A stretch of 33,987 bases of DNA from Akkermansia muciniphila (GCA_945878585.1 CAMDXQ010000005.1:1-33987), one strand, 5' to 3'. Counted from the first letter of the stretch, positions 25,901 to 33,508 are shown. Made by a program: numbers and translations. Notes: generated by a model from the letters alone, not told the origin.

Positions 25901-26482
25901 AATATCAGCCAACCGCAACAAGTTGGCTTCCGTTCCTTCCAACTTTCTCTCCGCCTCGCGTTTCTGAACCTTAAAACGCATAACCCCTGCGGCTTCCTCA
26001 AAAATTGCCCGACGATCTTCCGGTTTCGATGACAGGATCTGATCAATCTTGCCTTGCTCCATGATGGAGTAAGCGGCACGACCTATTCCAGTATCCAAAA
26101 ACAGCCTCTGAATGTCCTTCAATCGGCAATCCACCCCATTTAATGCGTATTCCCCTACCCCATCGCGAAACACTCGCCGTGTGATCTGAACTTCATGATA
26201 GTCGGTTCCTAAAACCGTCTCACAATCACTGAAGGTCAGCGTCACTTCCGCCATTCCGCTCGCCTTCCTTCCTGCTGCACCGTGAAAAATACAGTCCGCC
26301 ATCTCCTGTCCACGCAACGCCTTGGCCGATTGCTCCCCCAAAACCCACCGGATCGAATCCAGAATGTTACTCTTTCCTGTTCCGTTCGGACCGACAATTG
26401 CAGTGATCCCCTTATGGAAGTCTAAAACGGTTCGATCACAAAAGGATTTGAATCCTTCCATCTCAAGACGCTTCAACTTCAT
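22955..26482 (-). CDS. smc: chromosome segregation protein SMC
   Basis: SMC compacts and separates chromosomes as a ring-shaped ATPase with ScpA and ScpB. The 1175-residue protein has the Walker A motif GPNGTGKSN (about 32-40) with ILDSIRWVLGEQS, then a long coiled coil (about 170-490). The hinge follows (about 500-660, containing ALGPVLDGVLVDDL and MIICRDGRMISPRGW), then a second coiled coil, and the C-terminal ABC signature LSGGEKAMTALALLLAIY with Walker B FCVLDEMDAPLD. Length and layout are canonical. It is the first gene of the minus-strand operon; suhB follows with no gap. Its start faces fumC across a 136-base divergent region. Confidence 0.97.
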   Translation of the reverse strand: MKLKRLEMEGFKSFCDRTVLDFHKGITAIVGPNGTGKSNILDSIRWVLGEQSAKALRGQEMADCIFHGAAGRKASGMAEVTLTFSDCETVLGTDYHEVQITRRVFRDGVGEYALNGVDCRLKDIQRLFLDTGIGRAAYSIMEQGKIDQILSSKPEDRRAIFEEAAGVMRFKVQKREAERKLEGTEANLLRLADILREVRRQIGSLQRQAGKARRHREIFDKLKRFDLALSARQRDQLLLKIDELSSNQAKTKADLERAQLAESTCDQAVRGQRVKLEDADRTWREAERDVVAARAEEVRCGERASMQAQRADELAAAMERARGEIALAERQTSAQEDLIRSLTAEMEQVSTAFQQAEQICQEAQEKAALARKKREEAVAVMESIRSRREAARREAEGARARGSAEEMTIRQRIESLERLRQEITGKESEEQREKSVLEELFRRLQEAETLFPEARERLQKAEEALRRAEAELVDADKKLSEADAEKMLARSREEALRERSAGEAEACLKVWMEKGQTGGEALWPALKVRPGYEAAISLALGPVLDGVLVDDLDKMAESLETGEGGPSGILLSRQISGVEATDWPEGAWNFVEGGAGWETLLPNLLAGICIVDSWEEAQALRSSRPAAMIICRDGRMISPRGWQRRGKARLTRPGRAEIEAARDTAIRAEQAASDLSVKVSQAKDHIENARDALEKSRDHEKVVRQGLDEVRRGHDRKEALVRAFSAETSRRKEEIQRFEQEILVHQKIAAEKSSEVEKFMALEQGLELEARQSEEARVQAEAEEVRLNELLTERRVERSAQQQKRDSCNSQLQPAEARRKELVELVNKRREEIGADTARMESARTESHASLEAQQAASQRAQEIEGSTAGLKQARDTEVTLLAEKESEVVRWRQDGEKAKDRLAELAVKGSQLDFQRQALAERLQRDYSTPLMDAKVEGEGMPQTEEEWGKLEEEAKALKEKMDEMGPVNTEAISEYEELENRLKFLETEEKDLTTAKAQLEEAIRKINQTTRLLFEETFDKVRINFGTLFGELFGGGRATVKMTEGEDALEGGIDIEAQPPGKQPKNISQLSGGEKAMTALALLLAIYSVKPSPFCVLDEMDAPLDETNTVRFVQIIERFVEKSQFLVITHNKRTMSSADLLYGVTATEPGVSRMMSIKLTRDEETPLFAPAEA

Positions 26483-26541
26483 TGCCTTCTATGCCTAGTC
26501 TCAGGACTCCTTGAGGCAAGGAAATCCAAGATCTGGTGTGA

Positions 26542-26557
26542 ATACATTGTTATGTAT
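26542..26557. promoter_or_regulatory. palindrome in the smc/fumC divergent region, possible operator
   Basis: ATACAT (26542-26547) and ATGTAT (26552-26557) form a perfect inverted repeat with a four-base spacer. A further related half-site, ACATAT, follows at 26560. The stretch is A+T-rich within a G+C-richer neighbourhood and lies between two divergent starts, so it could be a regulator site or part of the fumC promoter. I cannot name the regulator. Confidence 0.3.
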
Positions 26558-26618
26558 CTACATATAGAAAATATCCCTCTTGCTACACCCTCCGCTTTTC
26601 GTCCATAAGTGTCTCTTG

Positions 26619-28034
26619 ATGACTCCCGCTGGCTCGAAATCTGGTCAGAAAAGAAAAGAGTCCGATTCGATGGGTACCGTCGAGGTTCCTGCAGATTGCT
26701 ACTACGCAGCCCAAACCGAACGATCCTTGCATCATTTCGATATCGCCCATGACAAAATGCCTGCCCCGCTCATCCACGCCTTTGGTCACCTGAAACGAGC
26801 CTGCGCGTTGGCCAATCAGGAGCTCGGCTTCCTCACGAAGGAAAAAGCCGACCTCATCGTGAAAGCCGCCACCGAAGTCGCCGAGGGCAAATTGGACGAC
26901 CACTTCCCGCTCCGCATCTGGCAGACCGGAAGCGGTACCCAGACCAATATGAACGTAAACGAGGTGATCTCCAACCGGGCGATTGAAATGGCCGGAGGAG
27001 TGCTGGGCTCAAAAAAGCCGGTCCACCCCAACGACGACGTAAACATGTCCCAATCCTCCAATGACACCTTCCCCACCGCTATGCACCTGGCCGCTGTATC
27101 TGAACTCAAAAAGATACTTCTTCCTTCAGTCCAAAAACTCCGCGATGCCATCGATAAAAAATCAAAGGAGTTTAAGGATCTGATCAAAATCGGCCGAACC
27201 CACCTCATGGATGCTGTCCCCATGACCTTGGGTCAGGAGTTTTCCGGTTACGTCGCCCAACTGGATGCCGCAATAGCCCGAATCGAAGCATCCCTTCCGG
27301 AACTTTATGAATTGGCTCTCGGCGGAACGGCCGTGGGAACCGGCCTCAATACCCATGCCCAATTCCCCGGAAAAGCCGCTTCTCACTTAGCCAAGTCCAC
27401 GGGATTCCCCTTTGTTTCAGCCAAAAACAAGTTTTATGCTTTGGCCACCCACGATCCTCTCGTGGCAGCCAGCGGAGCCCTTCGTTCTCTTTCGGTCGCC
27501 TTGATGAAAATCGCCAATGATATCCGATGGCTCGGATCAGGCCCTCGGGCTGGCCTCGCCGAACTTCAACTCCCCGAAAACGAACCCGGCTCCTCCATCA
27601 TGCCCGGAAAAGTGAACCCGACCCAATCGGAAGCCATGACGATGGTGTGCGCACAAGTCCACGGCAACGATTCGGCTATCGGATTCGCGGGATCTCAAGG
27701 CAACTTCGAGCTCAACGTTTTCAAGCCGGTCATCATTCATAACTTCCTGCACTCGGTACAGCTCTTGGCTGATTCTTGCCGCTGCTTCCGTGAATTCTGT
27801 GTAGACGGAATTAAGGCGGACGCCGCCAAGCTGAAGGACTATACCAACCGCTCCCTCATGTTGGTCACCGCCCTTTCCCCCAAGATCGGTTACGACAAGG
27901 CAGCTGAAGTGGCCAAAAAAGCGCACCATGAGAATTCGACCCTGAAAGAGGCCTGTCTCTCCCTTGGTTACCTAAAAGCCGATGAATTCGATAAACTTGT
28001 TCGACCAGAGGGCATGCTTGGGCCTAAAGATTGA
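26619..28034 (+). CDS. fumC: class II fumarate hydratase
   Basis: The enzyme interconverts fumarate and L-malate in the citric acid cycle and, as class II, needs no iron-sulfur cluster. The family signature [16 protein letters not shown] is intact, including the active-site serine. Other conserved blocks are [23 protein letters not shown] near the N-terminus, the substrate segment [36 protein letters not shown], and [15 protein letters not shown] with the catalytic His. At about 471 residues it matches the family. I chose ATG 26619; a TTG at 26580 would add 13 residues. An aspartase would share the fold, but the start and the [16 protein letters not shown] region favour fumarase. Confidence 0.94.
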   Translation: MTPAGSKSGQKRKESDSMGTVEVPADCYYAAQTERSLHHFDIAHDKMPAPLIHAFGHLKRACALANQELGFLTKEKADLIVKAATEVAEGKLDDHFPLRIWQTGSGTQTNMNVNEVISNRAIEMAGGVLGSKKPVHPNDDVNMSQSSNDTFPTAMHLAAVSELKKILLPSVQKLRDAIDKKSKEFKDLIKIGRTHLMDAVPMTLGQEFSGYVAQLDAAIARIEASLPELYELALGGTAVGTGLNTHAQFPGKAASHLAKSTGFPFVSAKNKFYALATHDPLVAASGALRSLSVALMKIANDIRWLGSGPRAGLAELQLPENEPGSSIMPGKVNPTQSEAMTMVCAQVHGNDSAIGFAGSQGNFELNVFKPVIIHNFLHSVQLLADSCRCFREFCVDGIKADAAKLKDYTNRSLMLVTALSPKIGYDKAAEVAKKAHHENSTLKEACLSLGYLKADEFDKLVRPEGMLGPKD

Positions 28035-28092
28035 TCTATTCATTCGATAATTCCCATCGTGCTTTTGGGGATTGTTTCGGGCAATCTGTGCG

Positions 28093-29376
28093 ATGCCTTT
28101 TCAACAGCTCGGCCTAGCAGCCCCGATTCAGCAAGCGGTCAAGGAATCCGGTTACACGGAACCCACCCCAATTCAGGTGGCTGCGATTCCTGTCATCCTC
28201 CAAAGGCACGATCTGATGGGCATCGCTCAGACAGGTACGGGAAAGACGGCTGCGTTCGTGCTCCCTTTGCTGTCGCTCATGGCGGCAAATCCACCCCAAC
28301 ATCGTGGAATCCGCGGCCTGATCATGGTTCCCACCCGGGAACTGGTCGTTCAGGTCGATGAAAACATCCATAATTACGCCCGTCATCTACCCCTCCGGAT
28401 TGCCACGATCTTTGGTGGCGTCAGTGAGCGTCCCCAGATTCGAGCCCTCCAACAGGGTGTCGATCTGGTTGTGGCCACCCCGGGAAGGCTTCTCGATCTG
28501 ATTCGTGGACGGGAACAAAGTCTTCGAACTCTCGAGTTTCTGGTTCTGGACGAAGCCGATCGAATGCTCGATATGGGATTCGTGCCGGCCATCCGCCAGA
28601 TCGTTCGACTTCTCCCCCGGCAGCGGCAGACGTTGCTCTTTTCCGCCACCCTTTCCCGGGAAATCGAACGGTTGACCCGGGAGTTCATGCATAACCCGAA
28701 ACTAATTGAGATCGGTCGCCGGTCGAACCCGGCGGAAACGGTGACTCAGTACCTTTTCGAAGTCTCCCACCACGCCAAATCCGCCCTCCTTTCCCATCTT
28801 CTGAAGAATGAAGCCATGAAGACCGTGCTTGTCTTTTCCCGCACGAAACATGGAGCAGACCGCATTGCCCGTCGCCTTGAATCCCTAAGAATCCCCTGCG
28901 CGACTCTTCACGCCAACCGCTCTCAGAATCAGCGTCTTCGTGCACTCCAGGATTTTAAGTCCGGCCGTGTCCGCGTCCTTGTCGCGACCGACATCGCTGC
29001 ACGAGGAATCGATGTGGAAGGGATTTCCCACGTGATCAATTACGACTTCCCCCGTCATCCCGAGGATTATGTCCACAGGATCGGCCGTACTGGCCGTGCC
29101 CAGGCCGTAGGCGAGGCGATCAGCTTCTTAGCCCACGATGACTTCTCCCACCTTAAGACATTGGAACGCTTCCTGGGACGGGGAATTCTTCGTAGAAAGG
29201 TGGAGGGCTTTTCCGAACCGACCAACACCGCAGCTCCCCATCGCCCAGCCGGGCCAAGGGATCCGTCCGCTCCACCTCCCGCCCCTTACCGTCCCCGTCG
29301 CGACACCATGCCTTGGCGTTTGCGTCGCAGTTGGAAAAACAAAGAACGCTTCCCTCCTCACCAACGCCCTCGGTAA
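28093..29376 (+). CDS. rhlE: DEAD-box RNA helicase (RhlE-like)
   Basis: This ATP-dependent RNA helicase probably remodels ribosome-assembly or decay substrates. All motifs are present: Q motif PTPIQVAAIP, I AQTGTGKT, Ia PTRELVVQ, Ib TPGRLLDL, II DEAD, III SAT, V ATDIAARGIDV and VI HRIGRTGRA. The last 60 residues are rich in Pro and Arg (RPAGPRDPSAPPPAPYRPRR), as in RhlE-type tails that bind RNA. ATG 28093 gives the typical FQQLGL start; a TTG seven codons upstream is possible. It follows fumC by 58 bases. The RhlE subgroup is inferred from the tail and the core motifs. Confidence 0.92.
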   Translation: MPFQQLGLAAPIQQAVKESGYTEPTPIQVAAIPVILQRHDLMGIAQTGTGKTAAFVLPLLSLMAANPPQHRGIRGLIMVPTRELVVQVDENIHNYARHLPLRIATIFGGVSERPQIRALQQGVDLVVATPGRLLDLIRGREQSLRTLEFLVLDEADRMLDMGFVPAIRQIVRLLPRQRQTLLFSATLSREIERLTREFMHNPKLIEIGRRSNPAETVTQYLFEVSHHAKSALLSHLLKNEAMKTVLVFSRTKHGADRIARRLESLRIPCATLHANRSQNQRLRALQDFKSGRVRVLVATDIAARGIDVEGISHVINYDFPRHPEDYVHRIGRTGRAQAVGEAISFLAHDDFSHLKTLERFLGRGILRRKVEGFSEPTNTAAPHRPAGPRDPSAPPPAPYRPRRDTMPWRLRRSWKNKERFPPHQRPR

Positions 29377-29398
29377 TCGTTACTTGTCATTTACTTTC

Positions 29399-29458
29399 GG
29401 CGCCCAAGATGGGCGCCCTACACCACGCCCCTCTGTAAGGCGGCCATTCTTGGCCGCC
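29399..29458. repeat. REP-like inverted pair of palindromes (BIME-like)
   Basis: Two perfect palindromes lie back to back: GGCGCCCA-AGA-TGGGCGCC (29399-29417) and GGCGGCCA-TTCT-TGGCCGCC (29439-29458), 21 bases apart. Reading the second on the minus strand gives GGCGGCCAAGAATGGCCGCC followed by TTAC; the first on the plus strand is GGCGCCCAAGATGGGCGCC followed by CTAC. They are therefore two copies of one element in opposite orientation, as in bacterial interspersed mosaic elements. The site directly follows the rhlE stop and may also act as a terminator or mRNA stabiliser. Confidence 0.65.
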
Positions 29459-29515
29459 AACTTTCATCTCATCCTCGTGTTGACCTTTGTAATCTTTCAC
29501 CCAAAGGATGTTGTT

Positions 29516-29833
29516 GTGGATCTAATACCCTCCCATCCCCTTGCCCCGCTTCTGGAGGAAATTCCATATCACCCGAGTCGCAGTTTTCTCCACAAAGTTG
29601 ATTCGGATCAGTGGAAGGAACTTGGCATCCAGAAAAAAGACCAGCTTCTGCTAGAGTTCCGCCCCCTCAAGGATCTCGACCTTGCCCTGATCCTTCATCA
29701 AGGACAGTCGCTTCTAACCCGATATCGGCATCATCCGAAACCCCACTTTCTCCCCCCTTCCCCCTCACCATCCATACCGGAAAACGATGCGGTCCTCCAA
29801 GGTGTCGTGACCTGCCTTATCCGAATGATGTGA
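29516..29833 (+). CDS. UmuD/LexA-fold protein lacking the catalytic dyad
   Basis: The 105-residue product aligns without gaps over 20 residues to the E. coli UmuD core as I recall it: HPS at 19-21, K27 and GI at 37-38 match UmuD's HPS, K55 and GI. It then continues through KDQLLLEF, LDLALILHQGQ, FLPPSPSPSI and the C-terminal LQGVVTCLIRMM, where UmuD has FGVVIHVVK. The catalytic Ser of the GDSM motif is Gln (SDQW, Q32), and the catalytic Lys (UmuD K97) falls on Thr68. The self-cleavage region is absent, so the protein resembles ready-made UmuD'. GTG 29516 follows AAAGGA. The stop overlaps the polymerase start (GTGA). The fold assignment is inference from this alignment; a search should confirm it. 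Confidence 0.65.
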   Translation: MDLIPSHPLAPLLEEIPYHPSRSFLHKVDSDQWKELGIQKKDQLLLEFRPLKDLDLALILHQGQSLLTRYRHHPKPHFLPPSPSPSIPENDAVLQGVVTCLIRMM

Positions 29834-31059
29834 ACTCACCCCGCTCGATTCTTCATCTGGATGCGGATGCGTTTTATGCATCGGTCGAACAAGCGGCCGA
29901 TTCACGACTGCGCGGCAAGGCCATGGCTGTGGGAGGAGAAACGCGGGGCGTGATTTCATCCGCAAGTTACGAGGCCCGCGCCCTGGGCGTGCGGAGCGCC
30001 ATGTCCACCACACAAGCTAAACGTCTTTGCCCCAACCTCATTCTTGTTCCTGGGGATTTCGAAAAATACGAACGCTTTTCCCGCCTCATGTTTGCCTACG
30101 CGTACGACCTGACCCCCGATGTCGAAGTCTGCTCGATCGACGAGGGGTATTTGGATCTCTCGAAACAAGGAAATGGACACCCTCGTGACTCAGCGATCTA
30201 TCTAGCCAAAGTCATCCGTGAAAACCTAAAAATCACCATCTCCCAAGGATTAGCCTCGACTAAGTTCTGTTCCGCCGTCGCTTCAAAATTAAAGAAGCCC
30301 AGCAGTTTCATCGAAGTCGCTCCCGGAACAGAAAGGGAGTTTCTCGCGCCCCTCCCCAGTCGCTGGCTGCCGGGCATCGGCAAGAAAACAGAGTCCCTCT
30401 TTGCTGGTGCCGGGCTTAATTTGATTTCCGACGTGGCTCAGATGCCGTTAAAGGAATTCGAACGGATAGCTGGATCGTCGGCTTCCGCTCTTCACTCTTT
30501 TGCTTTGGGAATTGATCCCAGACCTATCATTCCCGCTTCCTCAGCCCCGAAATCGTTCGGTGAACAAGAAACCTTTTCCTCCAACAGTCAGGATGAGATC
30601 TACATCTTGGCAGTCCTGCGTTCGATGACCGATCGGCTTTGCCGTCGACTCCGGGATGAAGGCCTTGCCGCCCGCACCCTTTCGCTACGAATCCGCTACA
30701 AGGATATGGAGGATACGATGCGATCGGAATCAGTTCAGGAACCCACTCCACACGAAAGCGATTTTTATCCCATGCTCCAACTCTTACTTCGCAAGGCTTG
30801 GACACGGCCCGAGAGTTTGCGTCTGGTCGGTGTCAGGCTCACGAATCTTCATACGGCCCTTCCTGAACCGGAACTTGGCCTGACTGGATTGCCCCAAAAA
30901 AGCGCCATGGAAAGACTTCAATTGGCGGAAGCCTCTGATCTACTTCGCCGAAGATACGGAAGAAAGGCGGTTTTACGGGGCCACGATTTGTGGCTCAGGA
31001 AGAAACTCTCAAGTGGAGAGGGCGACGGAAATCCTCTCCCCGGCCCAGGCAAGAACTAA
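29830..31059 (+). CDS. dinB: Y-family translesion DNA polymerase (DinB-like)
   Basis: The 409-residue polymerase copies past damaged bases with low fidelity. Catalytic acids lie in HLDADAFYASVEQA at the N-terminus and in CSIDEGYLDLS near residue 100. Between them are the fingers segment GVISSASYEARALGVRSAM and LCPNLILVPGDFEKYERFS. SQGLASTKFCSAVASKLKKP and the helix-hairpin-helix WLPGIGKKTESLF follow, then the little-finger domain. The motif spacing is that of DinB (Pol IV) rather than UmuC. The start is GTG 29830, overlapping the UmuD-like stop. The 3' end overlaps the convergent crcB gene by 51 bases. The partner gene suggests joint induction by DNA damage, though I see no clear SOS box. Confidence 0.93.
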   Translation: MNSPRSILHLDADAFYASVEQAADSRLRGKAMAVGGETRGVISSASYEARALGVRSAMSTTQAKRLCPNLILVPGDFEKYERFSRLMFAYAYDLTPDVEVCSIDEGYLDLSKQGNGHPRDSAIYLAKVIRENLKITISQGLASTKFCSAVASKLKKPSSFIEVAPGTEREFLAPLPSRWLPGIGKKTESLFAGAGLNLISDVAQMPLKEFERIAGSSASALHSFALGIDPRPIIPASSAPKSFGEQETFSSNSQDEIYILAVLRSMTDRLCRRLRDEGLAARTLSLRIRYKDMEDTMRSESVQEPTPHESDFYPMLQLLLRKAWTRPESLRLVGVRLTNLHTALPEPELGLTGLPQKSAMERLQLAEASDLLRRRYGRKAVLRGHDLWLRKKLSSGEGDGNPLPGPGKN

Positions 31060-31407
31060 TCCCCCACCCACGCTGATCAGGATATAGACCCAAGCCAGAA
31101 GACTCTCCCCGCGGCGGAAAAGCAGATCCGTTTCTATGCTGAAGGCAGAAAAGGTGGTGAAGCCACCCAGAAAACCGGTGACCAAAAAATACCGGAGATG
31201 AATCCCCATAAACCACCGGTCGGCCACCCAGCCATAAATCAAACCGATGATGAGACAACCCGCCAAATTCACCCCAAGTGTGGCCCAAGGCATTTTGACA
31301 TCTGGATGGTGATGGACCATCCATGCTCCGAAAGCGAAACGTGCCAAGGAGCCGAATCCACCACCCAACATTGCTGCGACTCCGTGTCGGATCAGGTCGG
31401 AACTCAT
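31009..31407 (-). CDS. crcB: fluoride exporter CrcB/FluC
   Basis: FluC channels expel fluoride from the cytoplasm as antiparallel dimers. The 132-residue product has four membrane helices and the family motifs GGGFGSLARF (helix 1), WATLGVNLAGCLIIGLI (helix 2, with the conserved Asn) and GFLGGFTTFSAFSIE (helix 3, with the Phe/Thr/Ser fluoride track). ATG 31407 overlaps the stop of the upstream small membrane gene (ATGA); a GTG at 31422 is less likely. The 3' end overlaps the dinB 3' end. I found no fluoride riboswitch motif in front of the three-gene unit. Confidence 0.93.
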   Translation of the reverse strand: MSSDLIRHGVAAMLGGGFGSLARFAFGAWMVHHHPDVKMPWATLGVNLAGCLIIGLIYGWVADRWFMGIHLRYFLVTGFLGGFTTFSAFSIETDLLFRRGESLLAWVYILISVGGGLVLAWAGERISVALST

Positions 31408-31727
31408 TTTCGAAATAACCACTTCGCATAAAAGACACCCGAAAACCAGCTTCCCAATACCAAGAGCACTCCCACGGTCAGCTTTGGAATGTGTGGCAAA
31501 AAAGCCGCAAGCAGTGTCATTTCTTCATCCCGTTCTCCCACAGCCTGAATTAGCGTTCCGCAAAAGAGAAATGTCCCACTGAGTGCGACGAACATTTCAA
31601 GAAGGCCGCGAAAACGACTCCCCGTTCGAAAAGTACCCAATCCAGGAAGAACTGTTGCATTCAAACCCAAGCAGTTCCTCGCTGCCTCAGTTTGAGCGAG
31701 TATCGGTGGTTCGGAAGATTTGCTCAT
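31404..31727 (-). CDS. small two-helix membrane protein
   Basis: The 107-residue protein has a polar N-terminus, the segment NATVLPGLGTFRTGSRFRGLLE, and two membrane helices (about 44-62 and 84-104, FVALSGTFLFCGTLI and LTVGVLLVLGSWFSGVFYAKW). The N-x4-PGLG-x4-G-x3-G pattern resembles small membrane proteins that carry an N-P-x-x-A-PGLGQ-YNG motif, but I cannot assign a function. ATG 31727 lies inside the 3' end of the upstream GYF-domain gene (41-base overlap), and the stop overlaps the crcB start. The three genes therefore form one translationally coupled unit. Confidence 0.7.
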   Translation of the reverse strand: MSKSSEPPILAQTEAARNCLGLNATVLPGLGTFRTGSRFRGLLEMFVALSGTFLFCGTLIQAVGERDEEMTLLAAFLPHIPKLTVGVLLVLGSWFSGVFYAKWLFRK

Positions 31728-32613
31728 ATGCGATCATCGTGGCAAGAAAAGTCACAGGAATGGTGACAAAAAGCCCGACCAGGAAGCAGAGGATGCCCAG
31801 AAGATTGATGGCTCCCAAAACGAGAAGCAGCCCAAGATAAGGCCAAAAGTTTTTTCGAACACCGCGCCAACTCAAGGTCAATGCAGTCCAAAAATCGGTC
31901 GCACTACATGCAGCCAGAGGAACGGCCAAGGACCAGCAGATCAGGAGGTACATCATTCCCAATGTTCCAGCCAAGATGGGGAGCCCCATTCCCAAGAGAA
32001 GAGATGGATGCTCAGCAAGCTTCTCCATCTCCACTCCAGAAGCACCAAAAAGAGCGGCGGCAGGAATTAGCGCCAAAAGAAAAGGGCCAAAAGCTAGTAG
32101 GCTGGAAACCGTTGTCGCGAGGAAACACGGCAGGAAGCGTTCCTTTACTGTTTCGGTGACATCGCGGACTCCTCCCGGATGCCCCTTGAGATTTTGGAGA
32201 CAAAAGTAGTACACCCCACCGAGAATCGGTCCGTTCAAAAGGAAAGCCAACAACGCCCCCGCCAATGGAATGCTGTTGAGCAGAAACTGGCCGAAAAAAA
32301 CAATTCCGATGACTCCCGTGATTTTCCAAGGATCTTGACGGTAAACATGCCAAGAGCGGCGGAGGCAATCTCCCACGTGAATCTCTCCAAATCCTGCTGG
32401 AATGGCGCCCGGATGACGTTGCGAAATCTTGGGAGGAACAGTTGACTGAGATGGGTAAAATTCTTGGTACGTGCCCAACTCCCTCCATTCCCCCTTCCCT
32501 TCCTCCTTGATCTTTGTCCGTTCGTCAGCCCGACCCTCCCGAATCCAGCGATGAACTTCATCCGCTGTCACAGGTCCGTAGGTTTTGGAATCTCCCCCAA
32601 TGATCGAGTACAT
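31687..32613 (-). CDS. GYF_2-domain multi-pass membrane protein
   Basis: The 308-residue protein begins with a GYF_2-like domain (1-50): MYSIIGGDSKTYGPVTADEV, then WIREGRADERTKI and GEWRELG. This is the pattern YGPV-x-EE-x-I-x-GR-x-T-x-W found in proteins that recognise proline-rich partners. A Pro-rich linker follows, then about six membrane helices (roughly 95-300), including GVIGIVFFGQFLLNSIPLAGALLAFL and repeats of the type seen in DUF4013-like proteins. It is probably an inner-membrane protein of unknown role. ATG 32613 is the domain start. The downstream genes overlap it, so it leads the unit that ends with crcB. Confidence 0.8.
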   Translation of the reverse strand: MYSIIGGDSKTYGPVTADEVHRWIREGRADERTKIKEEGKGEWRELGTYQEFYPSQSTVPPKISQRHPGAIPAGFGEIHVGDCLRRSWHVYRQDPWKITGVIGIVFFGQFLLNSIPLAGALLAFLLNGPILGGVYYFCLQNLKGHPGGVRDVTETVKERFLPCFLATTVSSLLAFGPFLLALIPAAALFGASGVEMEKLAEHPSLLLGMGLPILAGTLGMMYLLICWSLAVPLAACSATDFWTALTLSWRGVRKNFWPYLGLLLVLGAINLLGILCFLVGLFVTIPVTFLATMIAYEQIFRTTDTRSN

Positions 32614-32682
32614 GACCCATCATTGAAACGATCGAAGCAACTCACAAGTTCCTTTTTCTTATCCACATCTTAATCTCAGGCT

Positions 32683-32719
32683 GGGACAGAGTTTATTGGC
32701 CAATGCCAACCCCTGTCCC
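32683..32719. repeat. nested inverted repeat before the secreted protein gene
   Basis: GGGACAG (32683-32689) and CTGTCCC (32713-32719) are perfect inverse copies, and the palindrome TTGGCCAA (32696-32703) lies between them. The element lies in the 117-base divergent region between the GYF-domain gene and the next plus-strand gene, ending 12 bases before that gene's ATG. It could be an mRNA leader hairpin, an operator or a dispersed repeat copy. Confidence 0.5.
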
Positions 32720-32730
32720 ATAAAGAACAC

Positions 32731-33474
32731 ATGCGTCGATCCATTTGCCTGCTCGCGATCTTCACCTTTCCCTATTTTCAGGGCCATTCAGCCCCTTCAA
32801 TGGAAACGTCGTCTCAGCCCTTCGATTTTGATTCTTACCGCAGAAACCCCATTGAGGCGAAGCGTAAGCCCACCTATGCCGCAGAGGGGCGCGATCTTCA
32901 GGACAACCTCCTTGCAGGAAAGAAGGGTGGAAAATCCGATATCTCCAAGGAAGCTGCCGATCTTTTCCCCAAGATGGAAAGCATCCCGCTGAAGACGGAG
33001 CCTCAACCCATCCCCACACCCCGGGAGCTGACGGATCAAGTCACGGCAAACCGTTCTGGCCAGGACTCAAAGGGACGAATTGATTTACTCGCCCGTGGCA
33101 AAGTAGCAAAGGAGCTCAATCTCTCCTCAATGTCGGAGACCGAATACGAACTTTACGCGACTCAAAAGCAGAACTTAGAACAGGAGAAGCCCGACAAACC
33201 GAATCTACTGAACCCAATGCCTACCGTTACGAATCTTAAGACCGATGGGCCGGCTCACGCGTACTCCGTAAGCCAAGCCGGAGTAGGGACACGAACAAAA
33301 ACAGGTTCGAATCAGGATCCTTTTGAAGATGTAGTCAAGTTCCTCCGCCTCGACCAGCCTGTGACACACGGGGAAGATCCGCTGCCCACAGGGTCCAAAA
33401 AATCTACGGCCCCAGTTACGCCGACACCCGCATCGATCACGGGGCAAGCCAGTCCGTCTGCAGGGGCCTACTAG
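32731..33474 (+). CDS. secreted low-complexity protein, hypothetical
   Basis: The 247-residue protein has a short signal peptide (MRRSICLLAIFTFPYFQGHSA, cleavage likely after residue 21). The mature chain is polar and poor in hydrophobic clusters, rich in Lys, Asp, Pro, Ser and Thr, with several segments such as LNLSSMSETEYELYATQKQN and a Pro/Thr/Ser-rich C-terminal tail. That suggests a largely disordered periplasmic or envelope protein. No domain is recognised. ATG 32731 is the natural start because the signal peptide begins there. It is the last chromosomal gene before the tRNA-Ser fragment. Confidence 0.7.
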   Translation: MRRSICLLAIFTFPYFQGHSAPSMETSSQPFDFDSYRRNPIEAKRKPTYAAEGRDLQDNLLAGKKGGKSDISKEAADLFPKMESIPLKTEPQPIPTPRELTDQVTANRSGQDSKGRIDLLARGKVAKELNLSSMSETEYELYATQKQNLEQEKPDKPNLLNPMPTVTNLKTDGPAHAYSVSQAGVGTRTKTGSNQDPFEDVVKFLRLDQPVTHGEDPLPTGSKKSTAPVTPTPASITGQASPSAGAY

Positions 33475-33476
33475 CC

Positions 33477-33508
33477 CCAACCCTATTTTGCTGCAAAAAG
33501 CGGGTTGG
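33477..33508 (+). terminator. hairpin after the secreted protein gene, possible terminator
   Basis: CCAACCC (33477-33483) pairs perfectly with GGGTTGG (33502-33508). Inside it TTTTGC-T-GCAAAA forms a second small palindrome. The hairpin starts two bases after the stop codon. There is no T-run after the stem, so it is either a rho-dependent or non-classical terminator, or a 3' stabiliser. Confidence 0.45.

Noticed and set aside
23319-25974. Several plus-strand frames opposite smc
   Set aside because: They run antisense to the coiled-coil part of SMC; their Ser/Pro/Leu-rich composition mirrors the Glu/Arg/Ala codons of the true gene.
29138-29515. Upstream extension of the UmuD-like frame
   Set aside because: The first part overlaps rhlE in another frame and the rest crosses the palindrome pair; only the part from 29516 resembles the family.
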